Of a DNA stretch of 64,000 bases, positions 18,286 through 28,420 are shown one piece after another. The position numbers and the translations under genes were made by a program. The DNA lies in the NCBI RefSeq assembly GCF_005280585.1, contig NZ_SZVO01000012.1:124001-188000 (forward strand), read 5' to 3'. The first letter of the stretch is position 1. Each line of letters begins with the position of its first letter. The DNA is from Dyadobacter frigoris. Its GTDB lineage: Bacteria; Bacteroidota; Bacteroidia; Cytophagales; Spirosomataceae. Under the pieces are notes generated by a model. It did not search any database. It was not told the origin of the DNA and was given only the letters and a program-made list of their open reading frames with translations.

Positions 18286-18678
18286 ATGAATCCTTCAATA
18301 AAAATTATAAAAACGGATAAAGCTGCGCCTGCTGGCGGGCATTATGTACAGGCAACTGTTTTTCAGGGACAAATGTATATTTCCGGACAATTGCCTGTAA
18401 CGGCCGCAGGAGAGCATACCTTTAATGAACCGTTTGAAATACAGGCAAGACAGGCTTTGAAAAACCTGCTGGCCATTCTTGAAGCCGCGGGCGGCGACCC
18501 GTCTCATTTGTTGAAAGTGACAGTCTATCTGGTTGGCGTAGCGCATTGGCCGGCGTTCAACCTGGTCTATGCTGAAATGCTGGGGGAGACAAAACCTGCA
18601 CGTTCGGTTGTGCCGGTTCCTGAGCTGCATCATGGCTATTTGATTGAAATTGACGCAGTTGCCGTAGATCCTTCTTAG
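18286..18678 (+). CDS. RidA (YjgF/YER057c/UK114) family enamine/imine deaminase
   Basis: The protein has 130 residues from the ATG at 18286; a TTG-initiated longer frame from 18232 is less likely because family similarity starts at MNPSIKIIKTDKAAPAGGHY. The conserved Arg of the substrate carboxylate site is in KPARSVVPV, and the conserved Glu is in IEIDAVAV near the C-terminus. The family hydrolyses reactive enamines and imines made by PLP enzymes, usually as a cytosolic trimer. Confidence 0.9.
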   Translation: MNPSIKIIKTDKAAPAGGHYVQATVFQGQMYISGQLPVTAAGEHTFNEPFEIQARQALKNLLAILEAAGGDPSHLLKVTVYLVGVAHWPAFNLVYAEMLGETKPARSVVPVPELHHGYLIEIDAVAVDPS

Positions 18679-18695
18679 TGAGACAAAGGTGGTAT

Positions 18696-19889
18696 TTAGA
18701 AAGAAGATGAACGCGAAATTTCTACTTCCATAGCAAAGTTTTTTATTTTGGAAGGTATAAACAGTTGAATTTGTACTATAATCCAAACTAAAAGACAAGG
18801 TAAAACGCGTACTACGAGCGGAGGTATTGTTTCATCAATGGGCCATGATGATGGAAAGAAATCCCTGTTGACCAGAATACAAAAAGCCAGAACAAAGAGT
18901 GTTAGTGGTTTCCACCAAACATTTTGACTGCTTTTGTTGGCAACGAAAAAAAGTCCTACACCAGTGATGGCAATAATGTAAGTAGGAGATTCGGATGTAT
19001 GATTAAAAAGTATAACCCATAAAAAGGTATAAGCCAGCAAAAGCAGTCGTTGCTTTTTAGTTTTGTAAGTGCCTTTTATCCAGTTATATACCATGGTTAT
19101 GGCAAATAGGATAAGACCTGCAAGCTGTACTTTGCTAAGATCATTTTCGGTAAAAGATGGCATCGCCAATTTCATCAGTCCCATTACCGAAGAGCCAAAA
19201 TTAACCTTGTGGTCATCGATCAGGCAAGTTATCCAATTTTGATAAACCTGTAAGAAATAATCCTTTCCGGTAAAAGGTAATGGAAGAAGCGTTAAGGCGA
19301 TCAGCCACAAAATGGAATAAGTAATATATTTTTTCTTTTCAGGATAAAATAGAAAAAGTATTGCGAAAACAAGACCGTAACCCTTGATGCAAAAGGCCAG
19401 CAAAGGAAAAAGAGCCGCCCGTTTTGGTTTTGATTTTTCAAGAAAAATAAAGGTCAATAAGCCTAGTGCGGCAATTACGGAATTGGTTTGCTGGCTATGC
19501 AGGTTATTTAACAGTTCAATCAGTACAAACCAGTATAAAAATATCTTTGCCTTTTCTGCAACCGGCATCATTTTGACTGCATAATAGATAAAAAGCGAAC
19601 TGATAATTGTCCATAAAATCAGTGATAATGAAACCGGAATTAAGCTTAGCGGGCTAAAAAAAACTGTGAATGCAGGATGATACAAGAATATATCATAGTA
19701 CTCTGAGGGATATTCCAGATATAGATTTTTGTGGTCAAGCAGATGAAAAAAGGACTGTCGGTAAATGATCAGATTGTTGAAACGCCGAGGTCCCTGATTG
19801 TAAAAAATCAAACTGATTACAATACTTAAAATCAAATAAACATAAAGAATTATTCTATCCTTTGAGAAAAAATTCAGAGCACTTTTCAT
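18696..19889 (-). CDS. GT87/DUF2029-type membrane glycosyltransferase
   Basis: The protein has 397 residues and about ten predicted membrane helices. After the first helix comes the pattern NNLIIYRQSFFHLL, then NLYLEYPSEYYDIFLYHPAFTVFF. This matches the GT87 (DUF2029) polyprenyl-phosphate-mannose-dependent transferases, in which an early periplasmic loop and an YxPxF-like motif are conserved. It is an integral inner-membrane enzyme; donor and acceptor are unknown. Its 3' end faces the RidA gene with a 17-base gap. Confidence 0.75.
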   Translation of the reverse strand: MKSALNFFSKDRIILYVYLILSIVISLIFYNQGPRRFNNLIIYRQSFFHLLDHKNLYLEYPSEYYDIFLYHPAFTVFFSPLSLIPVSLSLILWTIISSLFIYYAVKMMPVAEKAKIFLYWFVLIELLNNLHSQQTNSVIAALGLLTFIFLEKSKPKRAALFPLLAFCIKGYGLVFAILFLFYPEKKKYITYSILWLIALTLLPLPFTGKDYFLQVYQNWITCLIDDHKVNFGSSVMGLMKLAMPSFTENDLSKVQLAGLILFAITMVYNWIKGTYKTKKQRLLLLAYTFLWVILFNHTSESPTYIIAITGVGLFFVANKSSQNVWWKPLTLFVLAFCILVNRDFFPSSWPIDETIPPLVVRVLPCLLVWIIVQIQLFIPSKIKNFAMEVEISRSSSF

Positions 19890-20117
19890 TGTTAGGGATA
19901 ATAGATATTTTTCAAAAGTAAGAATAACTTTTTGCCCGTAAATACCTCTTTTGACAACAGGGGCATTTTTTAATATTCAGCTAATATTTAAAAACCTTAA
20001 TTATGGAAATTAGAGCCTGTAATGTCCTTATCTTCATAAAATTAAGCAGGCTGATATCGCGTCCGGATAGAAGCGGTACCAGCCTGTTTAGTTGTCTTAA
20101 AAGCAAAAACGCAATAA

Positions 20118-20963
20118 TTACTTTAATTTCTTCACTTCTTCATTATAGTATTTAACGGTTTCAATCACTGAGGGTAAATTACTTGGTTTCGTCTCTGCAT
20201 CTCTTTCAATGTAAATGTTACCCCGAAATTCCTGTTTTTTGAGTTCAGCAAATATTCCCGGAAAATCAACGACACCAGTGCCGACCCTTACATCCTGAAT
20301 TTTAGGATTGTTAAATTCGGCAATATCTTTCAAGTGTATAGCAATGATATGCCCTTTTAGTTTTTTAACAGCGTCCAAAGGATCAACACCACTTTTAGGC
20401 CAGTGACCAAGATCTGCACAGGCTCCGAAATTCGGGTGGTTTTTAATGGCGGCTAACACAGAATCAGGATGCCAGTATGCACTAACACCCTTCCAGTGTT
20501 CGTGAATCGCCACTTTCATACCATAAACACCGGCCAGACTGTCGATGCTGTCCCACATTGTAACGGGTGGCTCGGCTGTAACAAATTTCACACCGAAGAG
20601 TTTTGCTATTTCAAATTCCTTCTTCCAGGAAGCCACTGTTTTGCCACCTCCAAGATAAATGGATTCAATTTTGATCCCTTTTCCGGTAACCAGTTTTTTC
20701 AATTTCGCAATGCCGGAAGGTGATAATTGAGAAATCAAACTATCCTTTAAATCCGGGCCAGACCGGTGAAAAGTCATTCCTTCAATATAATGAAGCCCGG
20801 CACTATCTACCTTGTCGAGTGCAGCCGGAAAGGATACGGTATGGAAAGTGTACATGGCAACGCCAAGTTTCCAATCGTCGGTGACTTTGGATTTTTGCTG
20901 AGCGAAAGATGTGGAAACCACAAAAATCAACAGAAAAGTAAGGAAAGCAGAACTTAATTTCAT
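20118..20963 (-). CDS. Exported sugar phosphate isomerase/epimerase-like TIM barrel
   Basis: The protein has 281 residues with a signal peptide (MKLSSAFLTFLLIFVVSTSFAQ). The rest is the xylose-isomerase-like (AP endonuclease 2) TIM barrel: GVAMYTFHTVSFPAALDKV near the start, IHEHWKG near 150, ADLGHWPKSGVD near 195, HLKDI near 222, and IYIERDAE near 260. The His, Glu and Asp positions of the metal site appear kept. Periplasmic members of this family are common in Bacteroidota sugar-utilisation loci. No sugar-specific partner is next to it here. Confidence 0.88.
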   Translation of the reverse strand: MKLSSAFLTFLLIFVVSTSFAQQKSKVTDDWKLGVAMYTFHTVSFPAALDKVDSAGLHYIEGMTFHRSGPDLKDSLISQLSPSGIAKLKKLVTGKGIKIESIYLGGGKTVASWKKEFEIAKLFGVKFVTAEPPVTMWDSIDSLAGVYGMKVAIHEHWKGVSAYWHPDSVLAAIKNHPNFGACADLGHWPKSGVDPLDAVKKLKGHIIAIHLKDIAEFNNPKIQDVRVGTGVVDFPGIFAELKKQEFRGNIYIERDAETKPSNLPSVIETVKYYNEEVKKLK

Positions 20964-21184
20964 AATCAGCGATCAGGTTATAATGGTTTTTCCAAATCTA
21001 GCGATAAAAAAATTTTAATTGATAAGCTGGCTTTTTTCAACTTTCCAAAAGTGTAATCAAGTGATAACTTATAAAAATAAATATTTGGTTTATCGTCAAA
21101 AATAAAGCATTTTTAAAAATAGTATTTCAAAAATACCTTAATAATCTATTGATTTACTCCAATTACCTAACTTAACCTATTATA

Positions 21185-23950
21185 ATGAAAATTTGCCGTT
21201 ATTTTTTATTACTATTCCTGTTTTTCAATTTTGTCTCGCTCGCACAGACAGTTCCCACCCCTAAAGAACATTTTGGATTTAATATCGGAGACGACTATCA
21301 TTTGGCATCCTATACGCAGTCGGAAGCCTATTATTTAAAAGTCGCGGCTGCTTCTAACCGTGTAAAAGTAGTGGAGATTGGTTTGACCGAAGAAGGCAGG
21401 CATCAATATATGCTTATCGTTTCTTCTCCCGAAAATCTTAAAAAGCTTGACCGGTATAAAGAAATATCCCAGAAACTTGCCCGTGCAGAGGGGATCACCC
21501 CGGAGGCTGCCAAACTTTTGGCAAAAGAAGGGAAACCGGTAATCTGGATTGACGGCGGACTTCATGCCACGGAAACTGTGGGAGCGCATCAGCTGATTGA
21601 AACGTATTACCAGCTTGTCAGCAGAACAGATCCTGAAACGATGGCGATTCTTGACAACGTAATTATCCTTCTTTCACAGGTAAATCCTGATGGACAGGAA
21701 CTTGTATCAAACTGGTATATGAAGGATGCGGATGAGAAAAAGCGGAACATGAAAATTCCAAGACTTTATCAGAAGTATGTAGGGCACGATAACAACCGGG
21801 ATTTCTACATGAACAACATGAAGGAAACCATCAATATTTCGCGTCAGCAATACATTGAATGGATGCCTCAGATTATTTATAATCACCATCAAACAGGACC
21901 TGACGGAAGTGTTTTGGCCGGCCCGCCTTACCGTGATCCTTTCAATCACGTTTTTGATCCAATGATTATCACCGGCCTGGATGCCGTTGCTGCTGCCATG
22001 ATCAACAGACTGAATGTTGAAGATAAACCGGGTTATACTCGTTTATCAGGTTCAAATTATTCTACCTGGTGGAACGGCGGACTTCGGACTGCGCCTTATT
22101 TTCATAACCAGATCGGGATTTTAACAGAAATAATTGGAGGTCCTACGCCCTCGAAAATTCCATTAGTGCCCGAAAGACTGATTCCTGATAATTCCACACC
22201 CTTCCCGGTAACACCACAGGATTGGAAATTCAGACAATCCATCGATTATTCGGTATCACTTAATTATGCCGTTTTTGATTTTGCCAGAAGATCAGGCGAT
22301 GAGTTGCTGTACAATATTTACAAAATGGGAAAAAATGCCATTGACCGCGGAAACACCGATCACTGGACAATGCTTCCGAAATTTTCGGCATCGGTAACTT
22401 CTACTTATGAAGCTGATAAGAAAGTAGTCAAAAAAGATACTGCGGCTGCAAAAAGAGATTCTCTGCTGGCTGCGAGAAGTGATGAATATGGCCCCGGACC
22501 CGGGGTTCCGGTTAAATTTTTTGATGCGGTATATAAAGATCCGGCATTGAGAGATCCTCGTGGTTATATCATTTCTACCAAACAACCTGATTTCCCCACG
22601 GCTGTTAAATTTCTGAATTCATTGATTAAATCCGGAATCCAGGTGCATATTGCAACTGCTGATTTCACGGTCGAAGGGAAAAGTTACCCGGCCGGTTCCT
22701 ATATAGTAAAAACAAACCAGGCTTTCCGTCCGCATGTACTGGATATGTTTGAGCCTCAGGATCACCCGAATGATTTCCAATATCCGGGCGGACCTCCGTT
22801 GAAACCATATGACGTAGCAGGCTGGACGCTGGCCTACCAGATGGGCGTAAAATTCGACAGGATTTTGAATGGATTTGATGGTCCTTTTACCGCAATTCCT
22901 TACGGTGAACTACAAAAGCCCAAAGCTGATAAACTGGCGGATGCCAAAGCAGGTTACATTTTAAGCAGCCAGAATAATGACGCTTTTACTACGGTGAATA
23001 ATTTACTGAAAGCAAAAGTACCGGTTTCCCGGATTAATGAAACATCGGCTTCGGCTCCCGCAGGTTCATTCTTCGTAGGTGCAAAAGGAAAAGCATTACT
23101 TGAAAAAGCAGCTTTGGATTATGGAATTAAAGTGACAGCGGCAAAGGATAGAGCAGTTAAAACCACGCCGATCGCAGCTTCCAGAATTGCACTTTTTGAT
23201 CAGTACGGAGGTTCGATGCCATCAGGTTGGGTACGCTGGCTTTTAGAACAAAATAATTTTGCTTTTACCGTTATCTATCCAAAAGATATCGATTCGGTTG
23301 ATCTTCATTCAAAATATGATGTAATCTTGTTTATGGGCGCTGGAATTCCTGCGGTAACGGCAAAATCTGCGGATCTGGCAAAAAGATCAAGAGACCCGAA
23401 AGCGTCTGAAATACCGGCCGAATTTCGTCCCTGGCTTGGATATCTGACAGCGGAAAAATCAATTCCTGCCTTAAAGAAATTTATGGAAGACGGTGGCTCA
23501 GTGGTGACCGTAGGAAGCAGCACCGCGCTGGCTTACCATCTGAAACTTCCGGTACATAACGCGTTGGTTGAAATGAATAAAGGTGAGGAAAAACCTCTGC
23601 CAGGCGACAAATACTACATTCCCGGAAGTATTTTGCAGGTTGCGGTTGATACGACCAATAAAGCGAACTGGGGTATGGGGGCAACTGCTGATATGGTTTT
23701 CAGCAGCAGTCCGGTTTTCAGACTGGATCCTGATGCGGCCTTAAAAGGTGTTAATCCGTTGGCCTGGGTTTCCGGAAAAAAGGCACTTCGCAGCGGCTGG
23801 GCCTGGGGGATTTCATATCTGGATGGCGGCGTGGTTTCTTTTGAAGCCAAAGTAGGAAAAGGAAAATTGTATGCTTTCGGGCCGGAGATCATTTTCAGGG
23901 CGCAGTCGCACAGTACTTTCAAGCTTTTATTCAACGAGCTTTATAAGTAA
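21185..23950 (+). CDS. M14 zinc carboxypeptidase-like exported protein
   Basis: The protein has 921 residues with a signal peptide (MKICRYFLLLFLFFNFVSLAQ). The zinc motif HATE (His127, Glu130) lies in IDGGLHATETVGAHQL, the third ligand is in NHHQTGPDGS (near 238), and GILTEIIGG supplies the catalytic Glu. A long C-terminal part contains a glutamine-amidotransferase-like segment (DVILFMGAGIP, then GGSVVTVGSS). It probably trims peptides in the periplasm. TldE and TldD homologues follow on the same strand with gaps of 54 and 56 bases, so the three may form one peptide-processing unit. Confidence 0.88.
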   Translation: MKICRYFLLLFLFFNFVSLAQTVPTPKEHFGFNIGDDYHLASYTQSEAYYLKVAAASNRVKVVEIGLTEEGRHQYMLIVSSPENLKKLDRYKEISQKLARAEGITPEAAKLLAKEGKPVIWIDGGLHATETVGAHQLIETYYQLVSRTDPETMAILDNVIILLSQVNPDGQELVSNWYMKDADEKKRNMKIPRLYQKYVGHDNNRDFYMNNMKETINISRQQYIEWMPQIIYNHHQTGPDGSVLAGPPYRDPFNHVFDPMIITGLDAVAAAMINRLNVEDKPGYTRLSGSNYSTWWNGGLRTAPYFHNQIGILTEIIGGPTPSKIPLVPERLIPDNSTPFPVTPQDWKFRQSIDYSVSLNYAVFDFARRSGDELLYNIYKMGKNAIDRGNTDHWTMLPKFSASVTSTYEADKKVVKKDTAAAKRDSLLAARSDEYGPGPGVPVKFFDAVYKDPALRDPRGYIISTKQPDFPTAVKFLNSLIKSGIQVHIATADFTVEGKSYPAGSYIVKTNQAFRPHVLDMFEPQDHPNDFQYPGGPPLKPYDVAGWTLAYQMGVKFDRILNGFDGPFTAIPYGELQKPKADKLADAKAGYILSSQNNDAFTTVNNLLKAKVPVSRINETSASAPAGSFFVGAKGKALLEKAALDYGIKVTAAKDRAVKTTPIAASRIALFDQYGGSMPSGWVRWLLEQNNFAFTVIYPKDIDSVDLHSKYDVILFMGAGIPAVTAKSADLAKRSRDPKASEIPAEFRPWLGYLTAEKSIPALKKFMEDGGSVVTVGSSTALAYHLKLPVHNALVEMNKGEEKPLPGDKYYIPGSILQVAVDTTNKANWGMGATADMVFSSSPVFRLDPDAALKGVNPLAWVSGKKALRSGWAWGISYLDGGVVSFEAKVGKGKLYAFGPEIIFRAQSHSTFKLLFNELYK

Positions 23951-24004
23951 TCGGGCATCTTCACTGGCTATTCTCACAGTTTTTGTCTCAAAAAGTTTAG
24001 TAAA

Positions 24005-25336
24005 ATGGGCATATTATCACAGCAGGAAGCAAAAAAGATTATTGATAAAGTTTTGTCTTTTTCAAAGGCGGATGAAATGAGTGTAAGCCTGAGCGGGGAA
24101 AATGTCGGAAACATTCGTTACGCCAGAAATGCCGTTAGCACGAGCGGTGATTCCAGAAATGTTTCACTGGCCGTTACAGCGGTTTTCGGTAAAAGAACCG
24201 GTACAGCGACTATCAATGAATTTGACGAAGAATCGATTAAGAAAACGGTAGCACGAGCGGAAGAACTTGCCAAACTCGCACCCGAAAATCCGGAATATGT
24301 GAGTATGCTAGGTCCGCAGAACTATCCGGAAACCAAATCATACGCAGATAGTACAGCCAATATTGATCCGGATAAAAGAGCGCAAATTGCCCTCGACAGC
24401 ATTGATCTTTGTAGGAAAAAATCAGTCGTAGCGGCGGGTTATCTGGAAGATTCTGCCGGATTTAAAGCGATTGGAAATAGCAAAGGACTTTTTGGTTATT
24501 ACAAAACGACCTCGGTAGATTATTCGATTACAGTTCGCACGGAAGATGCAAAAGGTTCTGGTTATGTGGTTCGTGATTTTAACGACGTTTCAAAACTGAA
24601 TAGCGCTTCGCTTACCCAAACAGCGCTTCAAAAAGCGATGGCTTCCACGGCGGCGCAAGCGATTGAACCGGGAAGATATACCGTAATTCTGGAACCTACC
24701 GCGGCCGCTGAATTAATGCGCAACATGATGTCGAACATGGATGCCAGAAGCGCTGATGAGGGAAGAAGTTTTTTGTCAAAAAAAGGAGGAGGAAACCGTT
24801 TGGGGGAGAAGTTGTTTGATGAAAGAATAACAATCTATTCTGACCCGATGAATGCCGATATTCCAGGTTCTCCTTTTGTAATCGGGGATAATACTGTTGA
24901 TGGAAGGGCGCAGGAAAAGGTTGTCTGGATTGAAAAGGGAGTTGTCAAAAATATGTTTTATTCGCGTTTTTGGGCTGAGAAAAAAGGGGTTAAAGCCATT
25001 GCCGCTCCGTCAGGATTTATTTTTGAGGGGGGAACCGAATCGATTGCTGATTTGATAAAAAGTACGCAAAAAGGAATTCTGGTAACACGTTTCTGGTATA
25101 TCCGGGATGTGGATCGACAGACGCTTCTTTATACAGGACTAACCCGTGATGGTACTTTTTATATTGAAGATGGAAAGATCAAATTTCCGGTTAAAAATTT
25201 CCGCTTCAATGAAAGTCCGATAGTGATGCTCAATAATATTGAGGCGATGGGAAAACCGATGCGTTCAGGCGGTAACATGATCCCGCCTATGAAAATCCGC
25301 GATTTCACATTTACAAGCTTGTCTGATGCTGTCTGA
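24005..25336 (+). CDS. TldE/PmbA-like metallopeptidase subunit
   Basis: The protein has 443 residues. It matches the TldD/PmbA fold (N-terminal SVSLSGENVGNIRYARNAVSTSG, C-terminal beta-rich half with GSPFVIGDNTVDGR) but lacks an HExxxH motif, as expected for the non-catalytic TldE partner. There is no signal peptide. The TldD partner is the next gene and starts with a Tat signal, which leaves open whether this subunit stays in the cytosol or is carried across with TldD. Confidence 0.88.
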   Translation: MGILSQQEAKKIIDKVLSFSKADEMSVSLSGENVGNIRYARNAVSTSGDSRNVSLAVTAVFGKRTGTATINEFDEESIKKTVARAEELAKLAPENPEYVSMLGPQNYPETKSYADSTANIDPDKRAQIALDSIDLCRKKSVVAAGYLEDSAGFKAIGNSKGLFGYYKTTSVDYSITVRTEDAKGSGYVVRDFNDVSKLNSASLTQTALQKAMASTAAQAIEPGRYTVILEPTAAAELMRNMMSNMDARSADEGRSFLSKKGGGNRLGEKLFDERITIYSDPMNADIPGSPFVIGDNTVDGRAQEKVVWIEKGVVKNMFYSRFWAEKKGVKAIAAPSGFIFEGGTESIADLIKSTQKGILVTRFWYIRDVDRQTLLYTGLTRDGTFYIEDGKIKFPVKNFRFNESPIVMLNNIEAMGKPMRSGGNMIPPMKIRDFTFTSLSDAV

Positions 25337-25392
25337 TTGATAATCAAAAAGATCATCAATCTAATTTTTCAACCTCAAATTAAAACATTGTT

Positions 25393-27036
25393 TTGAATAG
25401 AAGAGATTTTATCCAACAAGCCAGTATAGCGGCCGGCGCTTTTATAATTCCGGTACTAACGCCTGGCGGAAGATCGGTGGCAAGTGAAGCATTACTGGAA
25501 CCCGGACTTGATGTAATCGTCAAAAAAAGACTGGCCGATGCCGGACTGAATACCGCAACTGCCAAGGGCGCATCTTACGCCGATATCAGAATTGGGAGAT
25601 ATCTTAATCAGTTTGTTATAACCCGGGAAGATAAGGTTCAAAGTATTGTCAATACGGAATCTTATGGAGTTGGCGTGCGGGTGATCGTTAACGGATGCTG
25701 GGGATTTGCTTCTTTGGGAGAAGCAAAAACGGAGACGGATGTTGCCAAAACGGCTGAAATCGCAGTAGCGATTGCCAAAGCGAATTCCAAACTTTTGGCA
25801 GAACCTGTTCAGCTTGCGGCGCAAAAGGGTTTTGGTGAGGTTAGCTACAAAACGCCGATCATTAAAAATCTTTTTGAAGTTCCAATCAAGGAAAAGGTGG
25901 ATTTGTTGATGGCTGTAAATGCTGCGGCTCAGAAAAACGGTGCAGATTATGTGAATTCACAGCTGTTTATGGTGAACGAACAGAAATATTTCGCTTCCAC
26001 GGATGGTTCTTATATTGATCAGGATATTCACAGGCTTTGGCCGACGTTTACCGTAACCGGAATTGATAAAGCCAGCGGACAATTCCAGACCAGAAACTCG
26101 CTTGGGACGGCCAAGGCGATGGGTTATGAATATCTTGAAAGTAAACCAGCTGACAGAATTACTGGAAGAAAAACGACTTTATTTAACAGTCGTTATGACA
26201 TGATCGATGACGCGACTTTGGCGGCTGTTCAGGTGAAGGAAAAAATAAAAGCGAAATCCGTTGAGCCGGGAAAATATGATCTGGTGCTGGACCCAACGCA
26301 TCTTCGGTTGACCATTCATGAGTCTGTTGGACACGCCACTGAGCTTGACAGGGTTTTAGGTTATGAGGCCAATTTCGCCGGGACTTCCTTTGCGACGATG
26401 GACAAATGGAAATCCAAAAACTTTAATTACGGAAGCAAGATCGTAAACTTTTTTGCGGACAAAATTCAACCAGGTTCCATGGGCGCGGTAGGTTGGGATG
26501 ACGAGGGTGTGAAAAGTAAAAAGTGGGATTTGATAAAAGATGGAATTTTGGTGAATTATCAGGCTACGCGTGATCAGGTGCATATGATCGGAGAGACGGA
26601 ATCGCATGGGTGTTCGTATGCCGATAGCTGGAATTCGGTTCAATTTCAAAGAATGCCAAATGTTTCATTGGCTCCTAAAAAGGAAAAACTTTCGTATGAA
26701 GAAATGATAAAAGATGTCAAAAAAGGAATTTATATTGTCGGTTATGGTTCTTTTTCCATAGATCAGCAGCGGTATAATTTTCAGTTTGGCGGGCAGCTTT
26801 TCTATGAAATCAAAAACGGAGAAATTGTCGGTATGTTGAAAGATGTGGCCTATCAATCCAATACCCAGGAGTTCTGGAATAGCTGTGTAAAAATATGTGA
26901 CGACAGCGATTTTCGCGTGGAAGGATCTTTCTTTGATGGAAAAGGTCAGCCTTCGCAAAGCAGCTGTGTTTCTCATGGAAGTTCTACTTCACGCTTTGAC
27001 GGTGCCAATGTGATTAATACGGCGAGAAAGGTTTAG
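25393..27036 (+). CDS. TldD-like zinc metallopeptidase with Tat signal
   Basis: The protein has 547 residues. It starts at TTG 25393, which I accept because the first residues MNRRDFIQQASIAAGAFIIP form a Tat signal with the twin arginines in place. The catalytic motif HESVGH (HExxxH) is at 309-314. TldD/TldE pairs in enterobacteria are cytosolic and cleave unfolded peptides such as microcin precursors. An exported copy points to periplasmic peptide processing. It is the third gene of the M14-TldE-TldD cluster, and the 79-bp repeat array begins just beyond its stop. Confidence 0.92.
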   Translation: MNRRDFIQQASIAAGAFIIPVLTPGGRSVASEALLEPGLDVIVKKRLADAGLNTATAKGASYADIRIGRYLNQFVITREDKVQSIVNTESYGVGVRVIVNGCWGFASLGEAKTETDVAKTAEIAVAIAKANSKLLAEPVQLAAQKGFGEVSYKTPIIKNLFEVPIKEKVDLLMAVNAAAQKNGADYVNSQLFMVNEQKYFASTDGSYIDQDIHRLWPTFTVTGIDKASGQFQTRNSLGTAKAMGYEYLESKPADRITGRKTTLFNSRYDMIDDATLAAVQVKEKIKAKSVEPGKYDLVLDPTHLRLTIHESVGHATELDRVLGYEANFAGTSFATMDKWKSKNFNYGSKIVNFFADKIQPGSMGAVGWDDEGVKSKKWDLIKDGILVNYQATRDQVHMIGETESHGCSYADSWNSVQFQRMPNVSLAPKKEKLSYEEMIKDVKKGIYIVGYGSFSIDQQRYNFQFGGQLFYEIKNGEIVGMLKDVAYQSNTQEFWNSCVKICDDSDFRVEGSFFDGKGQPSQSSCVSHGSSTSRFDGANVINTARKV

Positions 27037-27045
27037 TTCGGGCAA

Positions 27046-27882
27046 TGGCTAAAGCCTTGGAGGTCCTTAGTTCCTGGCCCACCCAGGGTTGAAACCCTGG
27101 GTTAATTTTTAGACCAGATCACGGGTCACAGGGTTTCACTATCAGGTCTCAGAGCTATCCAGGATCAATCAAACTCCTGATCTCAAATTCCCTAACCCAG
27201 GGTTTCAACCCTGGGTGTTAGATCCACCCAAATGCTTCCGGATTTAGCCAGCTTCCTGATCTCAAATTCCCTAACCCAGGGTTTCAACCCTGGGTGTTAG
27301 ATCCACCCGGATACTTCCGGCTTTAGCCAGCTTCCTGATCTCAAATTCCCTAACCCAGGGTTTCAACCCTGGGTGTTAGATTCACCCAAATGCTTCCGGC
27401 TTTAGCCAGCTTCCTGATCTCAAATTCCCTAACCCAGGGTTTCAACCCTGGGTGTTAGATCCACCCAAATGCTTCCGGCTTTAGCCAGCTTCCTGATCTC
27501 AAATTCCCTAACCCAGGGTTTCAACCCTGGGTGTTAGATCCACCCGGATGCTTCCGGCTTTAGCCAGCTTCCTGATCTCAAATTCCCTAACCCAGGGTTT
27601 CAACCCTGGGTGTTAGATTCACCCAAATGCTTCCGGCTTTAGCCAGCTTCCTGATCTCAAATTCCCTAACCCAAGGTTTCAACCCTGGGTGTTAGATCCA
27701 CCCAAATGCTTCCGGCTTTAGCCAGCTTCCTGATCTCAAATTCCCTAACCCAGGGTTTCAACCCTGGGTGTTAGATCCACCCGGATACTTCCGGCTTTAG
27801 CCAGCTTCCTGATCTCAAATTCCCTAACCCAGGGTTTCAACCCTGGGTGTTAGATCCACCCGAATGCTTCCGGCTTTAGCCA
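27046..27882. repeat. Array of nine 79-bp tandem repeats with palindromes
   Basis: Nine copies begin at 27181, 27260, 27339, 27418, 27497, 27576, 27655, 27734 and 27813, a period of exactly 79. Each unit has the 10-bp stem ACCCAGGGTT/AACCCTGGGT around TC, and GGCTTTAGCC. Copies differ at only a few positions (AAATGC, GGATAC, GGATGC or GAATGC; ATCCACCC or ATTCACCC). One inverted hairpin (27081-27102, loop GA) lies at the left. The whole block is bounded by TGGCTAAAGCC (27046-27056) and its complement GGCTTTAGCCA (27872-27882). It fills the gap between two convergent genes and has no unique spacers. Confidence 0.95.
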
Positions 27883-27906
27883 AAGTTCATATCTATAATT
27901 GACAAT

Positions 27907-28419
27907 TCAATCTTTTGCAAAAACAATCTTAATCGACCGTACCTCTCTGATCCAGCGAGCCTGTTTTTTGTCATTTGGTGTAATAATACGGAATGGACCT
28001 TCTCCATTTGGCAGCGGTTGCCCATCTTTTTCTGTAGCCAGTATGATAACCTGATCTGTAAATTCAGGATCAATTTCCGGAAGCGAATAAATCACTTCGT
28101 ATCCATCCGCTGCTTTAATCAACGCATATTTTGCAAGATTTTCGCCTCTTAATTTGCTGCCGGTAGTAACACCTGCTTTTTCAAATACTTCAATCAATGC
28201 AACACCTTTAAATTCATGTTCTTTTCCGTCACGGTCTTTCACTTTGTGGCTGATCTGTTTGAATCCTGAAAGATCCTGAACGGTAAGATTAAGCGGCGTG
28301 GTCACTTCACCGGAAACAGAAACTGTATTTGCGTTTTGAGAAAATACAGAAACCGAAATGCAAAAAAAATAGATTGCCAGTAGCCTGGATACGAAGTCTG
28401 GAAATTTAATCTGGGACAT
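27907..28419 (-). CDS. Small exported molybdopterin-binding-fold protein
   Basis: The protein has 170 residues with a signal peptide ending near residue 28 (SVSVFSQ). The mature part matches the oxidoreductase molybdopterin-binding (SUOX-fold) domain in short form: SVSGEVTTPLNLTVQDL, FKGVALIEVFEKAGV, and GEGPFRIITPNDKKQARWIREV. The usual Mo-ligating cysteine is absent, so it may lack the cofactor. It begins one base after the stop of the di-heme peroxidase, so the two are translationally coupled. A role as electron-transfer or assembly partner of that peroxidase is inference. Confidence 0.85.
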   Translation of the reverse strand: MSQIKFPDFVSRLLAIYFFCISVSVFSQNANTVSVSGEVTTPLNLTVQDLSGFKQISHKVKDRDGKEHEFKGVALIEVFEKAGVTTGSKLRGENLAKYALIKAADGYEVIYSLPEIDPEFTDQVIILATEKDGQPLPNGEGPFRIITPNDKKQARWIREVRSIKIVFAKD

Positions 28420-28420
28420 A

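Noticed and set aside
27175..27882. CRISPR array
   Set aside because: The repeats are contiguous with a constant 79-bp period and near-identical throughout, with no unique spacers and no cas genes in the window.
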